Translations under genes and position numbers: made by a program | Notes under the pieces: model-generated | Databases searched by the model: none | What the model was told of the DNA's origin: nothing | What the model saw: only the letters and a program-made list of their open reading frames with translations | Shown: positions 1 to 7,893 of the stretch, piece after piece | Layout: each line of letters starts with the position of its first letter | Numbering within the stretch: position 1 is the stretch's first letter | Assembly (NCBI GenBank): GCA_030148485.1 | Contig: JASBTJ010000043.1 | Location: 1 to 56,429, forward strand | Length of the DNA stretch: 56,429 nt | From: Gammaproteobacteria bacterium | Lineage (GTDB): Bacteria; Pseudomonadota; Gammaproteobacteria; Chromatiales; Chromatiaceae | Direction: 5' to 3'

Positions 1-1209
1 CTGGGCGGCGAACATCTGGTGCTGACCGACATCCGAGGTCAGGTAGAAGTCCATGTCCTTGGTGACCTTGTGCAGGGTCTCCACGGCGAACTGCGGCTTG
101 ATGGCGGTGTCGCCCTGCTCGTAAGTCAGGCACTTCATCGCGCGCCAGCCTTCGATGCGCTCCCACCATTGTTTCAGTTCGGCTTTTTTGAACTTGGGCT
201 TATCGCCCAGCACCTCGAGCATGTCCTTGAGCACGCTCTTGACCTGCCCGACGATGGGCACGTCCACCCGCACGGTCTTGGAGATGGACGCCGGATCCAC
301 GTCGATGTGGACGATCTTGGCGTGCGGGCAGAACTGGGCGATCTTGCCGGTGACGCGGTCATCGAAACGCGCACCGATGGCGATCAGCACGTCGGTCTCG
401 TGCATCGCCATGTTGGCCTCGTAGGTGCCGTGCATACCCAGCATGCCCAGATTCTGGCGACCACTGGCCGGATACGCGCCCAGGCCCATCAAGGTCTGGG
501 TGATGGGGAAGCCAGTCTTGTCCACCAGCTCGCGCAGCTCGGCCGAGCCCTCGCCCAGCACCACGCCGCCGCCGGTATAGATCACCGGGCGCTCGGCCTG
601 GGACATCAGTTCCACCGCCTTTTTGATCTGGCCCAGGTGGCCCTTCTCCACCGGACTGTAGGAGCGCATGGACACCTTTTTATGGTGCTTGTACGGGATC
701 TTGATGTTCGGATCGGTGATGTCCTTGGGGATATCCACCACCACCGGTCCGGGGCGGCCGGTCGTGGCGACGTAGAACGCCTTGGCGATGGTCTCAGCCA
801 GGGTGTCCAGGCTCTTCACCAGGAAGTTGTGCTTCACGCACGGACGGGTAATGCCGACCGTGTCAACCTCCTGGAAGGCATCGGAACCGATGACAGGCGT
901 CGGGACCTGACCGGTCAGCACGACCATCGGAATGGAATCCATGAACGCGGTGGCAATACCGGTCACCGCATTGGTGGCGCCGGGGCCTGAGGTGACCAGC
1001 ACCACACCGGCCTTGCCGGTCGCACGGGCGTAGCCGTCCGCCGCATGGGTGGCGGCCTGCTCGTGGCGTACCAGGATGTGCCGTACGTCGTCCTGCTGGA
1101 ACAGTGCATCGTAAATATGCAGCACCGCGCCGCCCGGGTAACCCCAGACGTACTCGACGCCTTCATCCTTCAGCGCCAGAACGACGATCTCGGCTCCGCT
1201 GAGCTCCAC
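1..1209 (-). CDS. ilvI: Acetolactate synthase large subunit, 5' part (runs off the window)
   Basis: Biosynthetic acetohydroxyacid synthase catalytic subunit. This is the ThDP- and FAD-dependent condensation of two pyruvates (or pyruvate plus 2-ketobutyrate) at the start of valine, leucine and isoleucine synthesis. The minus-strand reading gives 403 codons beginning MELSGAEIVVLALKDEG and ending in the window at HQMFAAQ; the C-terminal third lies outside. The ThDP-activating Glu sits in LVRHEQAATHAADG and the family-typical SGPGATNAVTGIATAFMDSIP follows. The start is a GTG at 1209, seven bases after a GGAGGT ribosome-binding site; no ATG fits better. The sequence is close to E. coli IlvI from memory. 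The regulatory subunit and ilvC would be expected beyond the left edge. ilvD is 46 kb away in this window. Confidence 0.95.
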   Translation of the reverse strand, partial: MELSGAEIVVLALKDEGVEYVWGYPGGAVLHIYDALFQQDDVRHILVRHEQAATHAADGYARATGKAGVVLVTSGPGATNAVTGIATAFMDSIPMVVLTGQVPTPVIGSDAFQEVDTVGITRPCVKHNFLVKSLDTLAETIAKAFYVATTGRPGPVVVDIPKDITDPNIKIPYKHHKKVSMRSYSPVEKGHLGQIKKAVELMSQAERPVIYTGGGVVLGEGSAELRELVDKTGFPITQTLMGLGAYPASGRQNLGMLGMHGTYEANMAMHETDVLIAIGARFDDRVTGKIAQFCPHAKIVHIDVDPASISKTVRVDVPIVGQVKSVLKDMLEVLGDKPKFKKAELKQWWERIEGWRAMKCLTYEQGDTAIKPQFAVETLHKVTKDMDFYLTSDVGQHQMFAAQ

Positions 1210-1296
1210 CTTGCTGACCTCCGGAAACGTGGAATAATCCCCCCGTGGCCGGCAGAGTCGGTGACTGCGACCATCCACTTACGGGGTGAGGCAAAA

Positions 1297-1806
1297 TTGA
1301 AACAGGGCAAACTACTGATATTGGGCCGCAAGGTCAATAGCCATAGGGGTTTAGGCCCACTTTGGCAGGGCTTTTTCACCCTACTGTGCGCGGCGTTTCT
1401 GGTCACCTCGGCACAGGCGGCAAGCTATCGCTGGAGTGGTGACGACGGTCAGGTGATCTATTCCCAGGTCCCGCCGCATGACGGGCGCCCCTACACCGTC
1501 ATCGGCGCCCCGCCACCCCCGGCGGACCAAGCAAAAGAACAGGCACAACTGAACGCGCTGCGGCAGTCCCAGGCCGACGCCGCCGAGGACAAGGAACTGG
1601 CCGCCAAGGCCCAGGCCGAGGCCGCCGCACGGCAGGCCCTGATCGACCGCAACTGCGAAATCGCCCGTGGCAACATCGTGGCATTGCAGGGCAGCCTGCG
1701 GCGCCTGATTCGCCAACCGGACGGTAGCGTGCGGCGCCTGACCCCAGAAGAACACGATGCCAAGCTTGCCGAGGCACGTGCCTACCTGACTGAAAACTGC
1801 CGTTAA
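1297..1806 (+). CDS. DUF4124-containing secreted protein
   Basis: Protein of about 169 aa with an N-terminal signal peptide (hydrophobic stretch LWQGFFTLLCAAFLVTSAQA) followed directly by a DUF4124-type motif (YRWSGDDGQVIYSQVPP) and an Ala/Glu/Lys-rich helical middle (about residues 75-115), then a basic tail. DUF4124 proteins are small periplasmic proteins of unknown function in proteobacteria. The reading frame is open further upstream, but that part would overlap ilvI antisense. A TTG at 1297 follows a GGGGTGAGG ribosome-binding site and places the signal peptide near the N-terminus; a second TTG at 1321 is possible. The gene diverges from ilvI. No function is proposed. Confidence 0.7.
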   Translation: MKQGKLLILGRKVNSHRGLGPLWQGFFTLLCAAFLVTSAQAASYRWSGDDGQVIYSQVPPHDGRPYTVIGAPPPPADQAKEQAQLNALRQSQADAAEDKELAAKAQAEAAARQALIDRNCEIARGNIVALQGSLRRLIRQPDGSVRRLTPEEHDAKLAEARAYLTENCR

Positions 1807-1826
1807 CCCGACAAGGACGTACCGAT

Positions 1827-2174
1827 ATGCCAGTCTTGAGCATCGTTACCAACCAGGCTGTTGCGGATGCGGACCAACCCGCACTGCTGATGGCGCTATC
1901 CGAGACCGTTGCCGATGCCCTCGGCAAGCCGGAACAGTACGTCATGGTCAGCTACACGCACAATCCAGCCATGCTGTTTGCCGGCCAAGCCGCGCCACTG
2001 GCCTATCTGGAACTGAAAAGCATCGGCCTGCCGGCCGATGGCACCAACGCCCTGTCAGCCCGTTTATGTGACAGCGTGCACAAGCACCTGGACGTGGCAA
2101 AAAATCGGATCTACATTGAGTTTTCCGATGCCCAGCGCCACCTGTTCGGTTGGGATGGGGGCACCTTCGCCTAG
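1827..2174 (+). CDS. MIF / phenylpyruvate tautomerase family protein
   Basis: Protein of 115 aa, the normal size for the macrophage-migration-inhibitory-factor branch of the tautomerase superfamily. It begins MPVLSIVTN, keeping Pro1 (after Met removal), the catalytic base of the family. The later motif NRIYIEFSDAQRHLFGWDGGTFA matches the conserved C-terminal region of MIF proteins. These trimeric enzymes catalyse keto-enol tautomerisation of phenylpyruvate-like substrates; the true bacterial substrate is unknown. It lies 20 bp after the DUF4124 gene and 9 bp before the exporter gene, so all three may share a transcript. A link to the RiPP locus is possible but not shown. Confidence 0.85.
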   Translation: MPVLSIVTNQAVADADQPALLMALSETVADALGKPEQYVMVSYTHNPAMLFAGQAAPLAYLELKSIGLPADGTNALSARLCDSVHKHLDVAKNRIYIEFSDAQRHLFGWDGGTFA

Positions 2175-2183
2175 AATACCACG

Positions 2184-3830
2184 GTGCAGCCCATACGTCG
2201 CCTCTGGCATATCGCCCAGCCCGCCAGGGGACTGCTACTGGCCGTCTCCGGACTCCTGCTGCTGGAAACCCTCACGACCCTCGCCATCCCATGGATAGGC
2301 GGTCGCTTTGCCGAGCAGATACTGCACCACCCGGAAGCCGACGCCTATCACCGTCTGTTGTTGATCTGGCTCGGTTTGTTGCTGGCACAGAACGCCCTGC
2401 GATTTGTCAGCCAGTACTTGTTGGGACGGGCGGGTGCCGCGGCAACGGCGCGCTTACGCTGCCGCATCTATGATCATCTTCAGGCCTTGCCACTGCACTA
2501 TCATCAGGGGCGGGAACCGGGCGACACGCTCTCACTGCTGTCCCGCGACGCCACCCAACTGGGCCAGTTTTTCACCAACACCTTACCGGCGCTCGCCCCA
2601 TTGCTGCTCACCCTGGTCGGCGCCTGGGTTCTGATGGCCCGGATCGACCTGGTGATTGCGCTCCTGATCGGCATCAGCGTGCCCATGATCGCCATCGGCG
2701 TGCGCCTGCTGCTGCGCCGCATCAGACCCATCGCCAACGACCTGGCGGACGCCCACGGCGCCCACATGGCCATAGTGGAAGAGAACCTGCGACTGATGCA
2801 GTTGCTCAAGGCGTTCGGTAAAGAAGACCTGGAATCGGCGCGGATCCGGCAGAAAAACAACCACATCCGTGGACTGGAGAACCGCCATCTCCTGCTGGCC
2901 AGCCTCATAAACCCCGCTGTGCAAGGGGTCGGGGCCTTGTTGCTCATCGCAATGTTATGGCTCAGCGCCGACAAGCTCACCCAAGGCGATCTCGGGATCG
3001 GCCAATTGGTCAGCCTGCTGCTTTACGGCATGTTCCTGTTTCGCCCGGCAAGCCGACTGGCCGATGCCGCCGGTCGGTTTCAATCGACGCTCGGCGCATC
3101 GGCGCGCATCGAGTCCCTGCTCGGCGCCGAACCGGAGCCGTACAATACGGGCCGGACAAAGCCTCCGGCGCATCCCGGCAACATCCGCTACGACGACATC
3201 TCGTTTCGCTACCCGGGCGGAAAACCCGTGTTCACCGGGTTCTCGCTGCAAATCACCGAAGGCGAGACCGTGGCCATTGTCGGCCCCAACGGCTCGGGCA
3301 AGAGTACGCTGGTCAATCTGCTGATGCGCTTCAACACGCCGGCGACAGGACGAATCCTCATCGACCAGCAGGACATCAACACACTGTCGCTGGGCGCCTT
3401 GCGCAGCCTGATCGGCTTGGTGCCACAGGAGGTCGCGCTATTGCGTGACAGCGTGCGCGCGAACATCACCTTCGGCATTACCGACACAGACGACGACGCC
3501 ATCCACCAGGCCTGCCGCATTGCCCAGGCAACGGACTTCATCGCGCGACTGCCGCGAGGACTGGATACCAAGGTCGGAGCCGACGGCGTGCAACTGTCCG
3601 GGGGGCAGAAACAGCGCATAGCGCTAGCGCGCGCCCTGCTGCGACGCTGCCCGATTCTCATCCTCGATGAAGCCACATCCATGTTCGATCCGGCGGCACT
3701 GCAAGGCTTTGTACGCGACTTCAAGGCCGCATCCCAAAGCCATACCGTCATCCTCATCACGCACCAGAGCGACAAACTCGCCATCGCCGATCGCGTCGTC
3801 GCACTGACTCCGTGGCAACCCGCCACGTGA
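2184..3830 (+). CDS. Lasso-type ABC exporter (fused permease-ATPase)
   Basis: Half-transporter of 548 aa: an N-terminal six-helix ABC permease region (about residues 1-310) followed by an ATPase domain. Walker A is GPNGSGKST at about residue 367, the signature is LSGGQKQR at about 471, Walker B is ILILDEATS, and the H-loop is ITHQSD. There is no N-terminal C39 peptidase domain, so it exports an already processed peptide, as McjD-type lasso exporters do. The start is GTG at 2184; no strong ribosome-binding site is visible, and coupling to the tautomerase gene 9 bp upstream is likely. The cyclase gene follows 46 bp downstream on the same strand. The role as lasso exporter and immunity protein is inferred from context. 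Confidence 0.88.
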   Translation: MQPIRRLWHIAQPARGLLLAVSGLLLLETLTTLAIPWIGGRFAEQILHHPEADAYHRLLLIWLGLLLAQNALRFVSQYLLGRAGAAATARLRCRIYDHLQALPLHYHQGREPGDTLSLLSRDATQLGQFFTNTLPALAPLLLTLVGAWVLMARIDLVIALLIGISVPMIAIGVRLLLRRIRPIANDLADAHGAHMAIVEENLRLMQLLKAFGKEDLESARIRQKNNHIRGLENRHLLLASLINPAVQGVGALLLIAMLWLSADKLTQGDLGIGQLVSLLLYGMFLFRPASRLADAAGRFQSTLGASARIESLLGAEPEPYNTGRTKPPAHPGNIRYDDISFRYPGGKPVFTGFSLQITEGETVAIVGPNGSGKSTLVNLLMRFNTPATGRILIDQQDINTLSLGALRSLIGLVPQEVALLRDSVRANITFGITDTDDDAIHQACRIAQATDFIARLPRGLDTKVGADGVQLSGGQKQRIALARALLRRCPILILDEATSMFDPAALQGFVRDFKAASQSHTVILITHQSDKLAIADRVVALTPWQPAT

Positions 3831-3876
3831 ACCCGCCTTCACCGCACCGCAATACACCGGACACCAGGGCATAACC

Positions 3877-5646
3877 ATGGGCGGAATCATCGCCGCGACA
3901 CAGACAGGGCAAGCCTCCCGGCGCAGGGAACGCATGGCGGCGACGGCACAAAGCACGGCCTATCGGGGCGAACCGGGGTACGCGCAGACAGCCGCCTGCC
4001 TGCTTTGTGTCCAGGCGCGTGACGACGAAGCGGTATTGCTGCAAGACAGCCATTCCATCATGGCGTTGCACGGCTACATCACCGCCGCCAGCCTGCAGCG
4101 ACAGGGGCTCGACTCGCCCGACGCCCTGAAATCGTCACTCGATCGCGGCGCACAGGCGATTCTGCAGCGACTTGACGGGGAATTCAGTGTCGTCCACTTC
4201 AACAACCTCGCCAGCTCACTGACCTTCTATTGCTCCACAAGCGCCACAAGACCGCTGTACTTCCAACACACCACGGCCCAGACCGTGGTGGCCACGGAGA
4301 TCCGCCAGTTGCTTGGCGTCGGCGAGAACCGGCGAGCAATGAACCGGACGGCCTGGGCGCAGCACATCCTGTTTGGCCACCAGCTGCTCGACATGGAGGA
4401 CACGCTTTACCACGGCATAAGACGGGCACACAGCGGCCGGATCTACCAACTGGACGTACGCACCGGAGCGCTCAAAAGACATGCCTTTCCCCAGTCACTC
4501 GCCATCGATGACACCATCACCCGGGAGGAAGCCGAGGCGAAACTCGTCGACACCGTGGACAATGCGGTGCTTGACGCATTGCGCCCACAACACATGGGGC
4601 TCGCACTGAGCGGCGGCCTTGATTCCGGCCTGATACTGGCGCTGGCGGATCGGCATCTGGCCAGACAAGACGACACCGCGCGACTTTCCACCTACAGCAT
4701 CGGCTTTCCCGGCTGGTCCATGGACGAATCCGCCGTCATTGAGGAAACCCTGTGCGCGCAGCATCGCCGTGGCGCCTTCGTCGACGGCACAAGACATCCG
4801 CCCTCAAGCTATTTCGAACACCTCAGCCAAGCCACGGATCTCGCGCCCCTCGCCCTGACGGACTGCTATATCGAGATGCTCGGACCCGTCATGGCCAAGG
4901 ATGACTGTCGATTCAGACTGTCCGGACTGGCCGGCGATCTGACCCTGGGATTCGGGCTCAGCTATCTTGCGGAGTACCTGCGAACAGGCCGGGTCTATAA
5001 AGCCATACGGGACGCGGTGGGTTTCGAGAATCGACAGCCTTTTTCGCTGACAACAGCGCTCCGTCGGGTGTACCGCTTGTGTCGCCCTGCCAAACAATCG
5101 CAACGCCCGCCGCCACCCGCCTGGCTGCCGGCCGCACAGCGCCCGGCATTCGACGCCGGCCTCGACCGACAGGCGGACTATGTGGCGCAATACGGACGCT
5201 CGATCGGGCCACGCATGCTGCTGATCGACGCATTCCGTGCCGGCGCGTGGTCCGATATCGCGGAACAACATGCCGCCCGCTGGGGCATGGACCTGCTCAG
5301 CCCGCTGACCCATCAAAGCCTGATCGACCTGGGCTTCGCGCTACCCCACGACTGGCTCGACGGCGGCAGTCACAACCGCCGCATGATCCGCGATGCCACC
5401 GCACAGCTTGTCCCGGACTCGGCCCGCGCATATCGCCCCAAGGTGGCACACAACGCGTTCGTCACCGGCGACAAGGCGCTATTGCGCTTTGCCGACAACC
5501 CCAGCGAATGGCGATTGGTCGACGAGCACTTGGTAAGCCCCGAACACCTCGCAACCACCATTGGAAAATCCCGTTCCACGGGGCAGATCGATCTTGGGCT
5601 CAGCACGCTGTTACGCGCCGAGCATCTCGCGCGCCGATTCGATTGA
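3877..5646 (+). CDS. Lasso-peptide cyclase (asparagine-synthetase-like)
   Basis: Protein of 589 aa with the asparagine synthetase B layout: a glutaminase-like N-terminal half and a synthetase half with the ATP-pyrophosphatase loop SGGLDS at residues 245-250 and a degenerate second motif (LSGLAGDLTLGF) near residue 348. The N-terminus is MGGIIA, not MCGI: the glutaminase nucleophile Cys2 is absent, so it cannot use glutamine. That is the pattern of McjC-type lasso cyclases, which adenylate a side-chain carboxylate in the core peptide and close the macrolactam on the core N-terminus. An internal ATG (residue 20) is an alternative start. It sits between exporter and precursor genes. The product linkage is inferred; the enzyme class is clear. 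Confidence 0.88.
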   Translation: MGGIIAATQTGQASRRRERMAATAQSTAYRGEPGYAQTAACLLCVQARDDEAVLLQDSHSIMALHGYITAASLQRQGLDSPDALKSSLDRGAQAILQRLDGEFSVVHFNNLASSLTFYCSTSATRPLYFQHTTAQTVVATEIRQLLGVGENRRAMNRTAWAQHILFGHQLLDMEDTLYHGIRRAHSGRIYQLDVRTGALKRHAFPQSLAIDDTITREEAEAKLVDTVDNAVLDALRPQHMGLALSGGLDSGLILALADRHLARQDDTARLSTYSIGFPGWSMDESAVIEETLCAQHRRGAFVDGTRHPPSSYFEHLSQATDLAPLALTDCYIEMLGPVMAKDDCRFRLSGLAGDLTLGFGLSYLAEYLRTGRVYKAIRDAVGFENRQPFSLTTALRRVYRLCRPAKQSQRPPPPAWLPAAQRPAFDAGLDRQADYVAQYGRSIGPRMLLIDAFRAGAWSDIAEQHAARWGMDLLSPLTHQSLIDLGFALPHDWLDGGSHNRRMIRDATAQLVPDSARAYRPKVAHNAFVTGDKALLRFADNPSEWRLVDEHLVSPEHLATTIGKSRSTGQIDLGLSTLLRAEHLARRFD

Positions 5647-5655
5647 CCCCATCAT

Positions 5656-5676
5656 AGTGTCCAGAATATTTACACT
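5656..5676. promoter_or_regulatory. Dyad AGTGT-N11-ACACT upstream of the precursor promoter (candidate enhancer site)
   Basis: Inverted repeat with 5-bp arms around an 11-bp AT-rich centre, just after the cyclase stop codon. Its TGT (5658) lies exactly 83 bp before the -24 GG (5741) of the sigma-54-type promoter. The PEP-CTERM gene has TGT-N11-ACA at the same 83-bp distance. This is a typical distance for a bacterial enhancer-binding protein. The site is read by eye; the binding protein is unknown. Confidence 0.55.
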
Positions 5677-5739
5677 CGACTCGTCGCCCGCTTCCCGTGA
5701 CGCGCGGTAACACGTTGAACACAAAGTCCTCGACAAACC

Positions 5740-5756
5740 CGGCATGAGTCGTGCTT
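5740..5756 (+). promoter_or_regulatory. Sigma-54-type promoter of the lasso precursor gene
   Basis: CGGCATGAGTCGTGCTT matches the -24/-12 consensus TGGCACG-N4-TTGCT, with GG at 5741 and GC at 5753 (12-bp register). The predicted transcript start is near 5766, which makes the ATG at 5759 untranslatable and points to GTG 5798 or ATG 5813 as the precursor start. It shares the run TGCTTAA with the PEP-CTERM promoter at 7115. Confidence 0.65.
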
Positions 5757-5812
5757 AAATGTCAACCATCGCCTACAATACAATAAGGATCACGACAGTG
5801 GAGCACCGGGTC

Positions 5813-5968
5813 ATGAACGAGCAAAACACGGAAAACACCCCCACCAAAGAAGCATACGAGAAACCGCAAGTCCAGACATTGAAGCTGGATCAGGTCATTC
5901 GCGGCGGCGGCGGCTCCGCCCTCGATGCCGACAACACATTGTCCCTGCCGGGCGGCGCGGCGCTGTAA
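5813..5968 (+). CDS. Lasso-type RiPP precursor peptide, 51 aa
   Basis: Leader of about 30 residues plus a core of about 21. The leader carries Y15-E-K-P18-x-V20, the YxxPxL-type motif that PqqD/RRE proteins recognise in lasso precursors, and ends QVIR30. The core begins with four glycines (31-34), then S35, A36, L37, D38, A39, D40, and ends LPGGAAL. If cleavage follows R30, Gly31 can close onto D38 (8-residue ring); cleavage after G31 would give a 9-residue ring with D40. Both fit lasso geometry. Unusually, position -2 is Ile (I29) instead of Thr. ATG 5813 has GGAG upstream; an in-frame GTG at 5798, eight bases after AAGGA, would add five residues. It lies between cyclase and kinase genes. 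Confidence 0.8.
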   Translation: MNEQNTENTPTKEAYEKPQVQTLKLDQVIRGGGGSALDADNTLSLPGGAAL

Positions 5969-6036
5969 GACCCGAAACGCGCTGTGACCCGGCCGCGCGA
6001 CTGTCCCGCAGCGCGCGGCAGCACCGCGAGTTGCCC

Positions 6037-7005
6037 ATGCGACCCACTCGTCGCTATACGCTGCCGGGTACCGATCTGCATGTACGGATAGCGACCCACC
6101 ACCCCGGTGACGGCGTCGATACCCTTGCTGAAAACTATGGCCTGGTGTCATCCGCAGGCCCGGTGAAGACACCCACCGCTGCGGGCATCACCATCACCAC
6201 CTGCGAACCCCCAGGCCTGCCGGAAGAACTCGCGTTGCTCTCCCCCCTGGAAGCGATACTCTGCGAGCAACACATCTACGTCAGCGACAGCCGTCTATCG
6301 CTGGGCCCACCGATCCGGGTCGAATCCGGCCCCGCCGCAGCGCTCCCCCGGATCGGCCTCGATGTGGCGCTGACCCTCTGCTTTGCCCAACAAGGCGCCG
6401 TCACACTGCACGCCTGCGGGTTTCGTTTCCAGGACACCGACTTTCTGGCATTCGGCCCCTCGCAAGCGGGCAAAAGCACACTCGCCGCGGCCGTACTCGC
6501 CAGCGGCGGGCAGATCCTCACCGACGATCAGCTGCTGTGCCACATGGACCAAGGGACCCTGCACGCCCGCTGGTTACGCAAGGACATGCTGTTACGGCAA
6601 GGCGGCATGGACGTGCTGACTGATGCGCTACGTCAACAAGCCATTCCCTTGCGGATCAACGGCGAAACCCGCTGGCAACTTGACCGCCGTCGCCATCCCG
6701 CCGGCTTCGTGGACAGCCTGACGCCGAGCACATTGCTCTTTCTACACCCCCCCGATCTCTCCCGTGCCACCCCCGTTGCCACGCCGATCGACCACGCCAT
6801 CGCCTACTCGGAACTCGTCAGATCCTCGTCACCGGCCCTGTTCGGTCAGTCCGCTGTCACCATTACCGCGCTGACGCGCACCTGCCGCGACCTGTTGGCC
6901 GTCACCAAGGCATTCCGGCTGACCGCCTCGCCGCAACTGATCACCAACCCACAGCGCGAACTCCGGCTGCTGATGAACGCGGTCGGTCTGTCACCCCCCC
7001 GATAA
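6037..7005 (+). CDS. HPr-kinase-like protein of the lasso locus
   Basis: Protein of 322 aa with an HprK/P-loop kinase C-terminal domain. Walker A is GPSQAGKST at residues 140-148 and is followed by ILTDDQLLCH, which resembles the catalytic Asp region of HprK. The first 130 residues are not recognised. HPr-kinase-like enzymes in some lasso clusters (the paeninodin type) phosphorylate a serine of the precursor; another group (the HPr-rel-A systems) occurs in genomes with exosortase and PqqD-like proteins. Here the possible acceptors in the core are S35, T42 and S44, since the C-terminus is Leu. The start is ATG 6037; an in-frame TTG lies at 6031. It follows the precursor by 68 bp on the same strand. 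Confidence 0.82.
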   Translation: MRPTRRYTLPGTDLHVRIATHHPGDGVDTLAENYGLVSSAGPVKTPTAAGITITTCEPPGLPEELALLSPLEAILCEQHIYVSDSRLSLGPPIRVESGPAAALPRIGLDVALTLCFAQQGAVTLHACGFRFQDTDFLAFGPSQAGKSTLAAAVLASGGQILTDDQLLCHMDQGTLHARWLRKDMLLRQGGMDVLTDALRQQAIPLRINGETRWQLDRRRHPAGFVDSLTPSTLLFLHPPDLSRATPVATPIDHAIAYSELVRSSSPALFGQSAVTITALTRTCRDLLAVTKAFRLTASPQLITNPQRELRLLMNAVGLSPPR

Positions 7006-7032
7006 GCCGCCGCGAGTCGGCGCCCCGCTGGC

Positions 7033-7049
7033 TGTTCGTTTTTTTTACA
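7033..7049. promoter_or_regulatory. TGT-N11-ACA dyad upstream of the PEP-CTERM promoter (candidate enhancer site)
   Basis: TGT (7033-7035), eleven T-rich bases, then ACA (7047-7049). The first T lies 83 bp before the -24 GG at 7116, the same register as the dyad before the lasso precursor. It sits in an AT-rich island (about 7036-7160) in otherwise GC-rich DNA. It is a pattern match only. Confidence 0.5.
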
Positions 7050-7114
7050 TACCGGCGACGACACGCCTCCCGAGGAAATAAATTTCATATTTAAAATCAA
7101 TATATTATAGCTAA

Positions 7115-7131
7115 TGGCACGACTCCTGCTT
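7115..7131 (+). promoter_or_regulatory. Sigma-54-type promoter of the PEP-CTERM gene
   Basis: TGGCACGACTCCTGCTT fits the sigma-54 consensus at nearly every conserved position (GG at 7116, GC at 7128). The predicted transcript start near 7141 leaves a leader of about 36 nt before ATG 7177. This rules out the in-frame ATG at 7114, which lies inside the promoter. Sigma-54 control with PrsK/PrsR is known for PEP-CTERM genes in Zoogloea. Confidence 0.75.
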
Positions 7132-7176
7132 AATTCTGGGGACTACAAAATAATTCTCTTTATGGGTCGCCTGAAG

Positions 7177-7731
7177 ATGAACAAATCAGCCTACAAAAAC
7201 ACCGCTTTAACCTTGCTGCTGTTGCTGGCCTCCACAGCCAGCGCGCTCGCCGGGGTCATCACGGCTGATTTCCCGAGCACCTCATCCACGAACACCGCGG
7301 CGGCCGGCCAGTACTACTACAACACCACCCACACGGTTAAAGAGACCTTTTCCGGCGCCGGCGTCATCGATTACGCCACCGGACTGGACTTCTCCCTGCT
7401 GATCGACAACCGACTGGCGACCGGCGCCTTCGTGAATTTCGACGTGTTCCTGAACAGCAACCTGGTCGGCAACTTCACGATCAGTCAGGCCGACGGCAAC
7501 GGCCCGCTCGCCTACAGCTTCACCTTCAGCAACATGCTGGCCAACGATTACGAGGTCATGCTTGCGGTGACCAACAATGTGGCACCGGGTTCCGGGTCCG
7601 TGAACTTCATCGAAGGCTCCAGCTCTGTCGCCATCTCCGGCGGCGTCCCGTCACCTGGCCCGCTGGCCCTGATCGGTCTGGGCTTGCTGATTGCCGGCAT
7701 ACGCAAAAAGTCAGTGGCAGCAACTCGCTGA
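7177..7731 (+). CDS. PEP-CTERM sorting-domain surface protein
   Basis: Protein of 184 aa: signal peptide (LTLLLLLASTASALA), a Ser/Thr/Asn-rich beta-strand-like middle typical of surface proteins, and a C-terminal tripartite sorting signal from residue 157 (VPSPGPLALIGLGLLIAGIR, then KKS). The signal has the P-x-P motif, a hydrophobic helix and a basic end. Such proteins are processed by an exosortase (EpsH/XrtA type) and are tied to exopolysaccharide. No exosortase is in the window. ATG 7177 was chosen because it starts the signal peptide and lies downstream of the predicted transcript start; ATG 7162 is the alternative. It is embedded between kinase and leader-peptidase genes, so it belongs physically to the RiPP locus. 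Its role there is unknown. Confidence 0.85.
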   Translation: MNKSAYKNTALTLLLLLASTASALAGVITADFPSTSSTNTAAAGQYYYNTTHTVKETFSGAGVIDYATGLDFSLLIDNRLATGAFVNFDVFLNSNLVGNFTISQADGNGPLAYSFTFSNMLANDYEVMLAVTNNVAPGSGSVNFIEGSSSVAISGGVPSPGPLALIGLGLLIAGIRKKSVAATR

Positions 7732-7893
7732 TACCGGCTTAGCGCTTCGACAAAGCGCCCCGCGGGCCATACGCCAAAGCGCATACCAAGGGGCCCCGCT
7801 CTGTCACGCCACTGGCGGGGACTCGGCGGGGCTTCACTTGATAACCGACGAGCGCCACAATGCTCAGGGTGATTGGTTTCGACCCTTAGCGAC
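7732..7893. other. Intergenic region with GC-rich dyads
   Basis: About 160 bp between the PEP-CTERM gene and the leader-peptidase gene. It contains several short inverted repeats (for example AGCGCTT with AAGCGC near 7740, and GCCCCGC with GCGGGGC arms near 7795-7830) but no T-run, so a classical terminator is not evident. No promoter was recognised, so the two downstream genes may depend on readthrough from 7115. Confidence 0.4.

Noticed and set aside
5759-5812. Longer precursor starting at ATG 5759
   Set aside because: It begins before the predicted transcript start near 5766 and would add residues unlike known leaders.
7036-7160. AT-rich island as evidence of horizontal transfer of the RiPP locus
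   Set aside because: The coding parts of the locus have GC-rich codon use like their neighbours; the AT-rich stretch is explained by the promoter.
7114-7176. N-terminal extension of the PEP-CTERM gene from ATG 7114
   Set aside because: The ATG lies inside the sigma-54-type promoter and before the predicted transcript start; the signal peptide starts at 7177.
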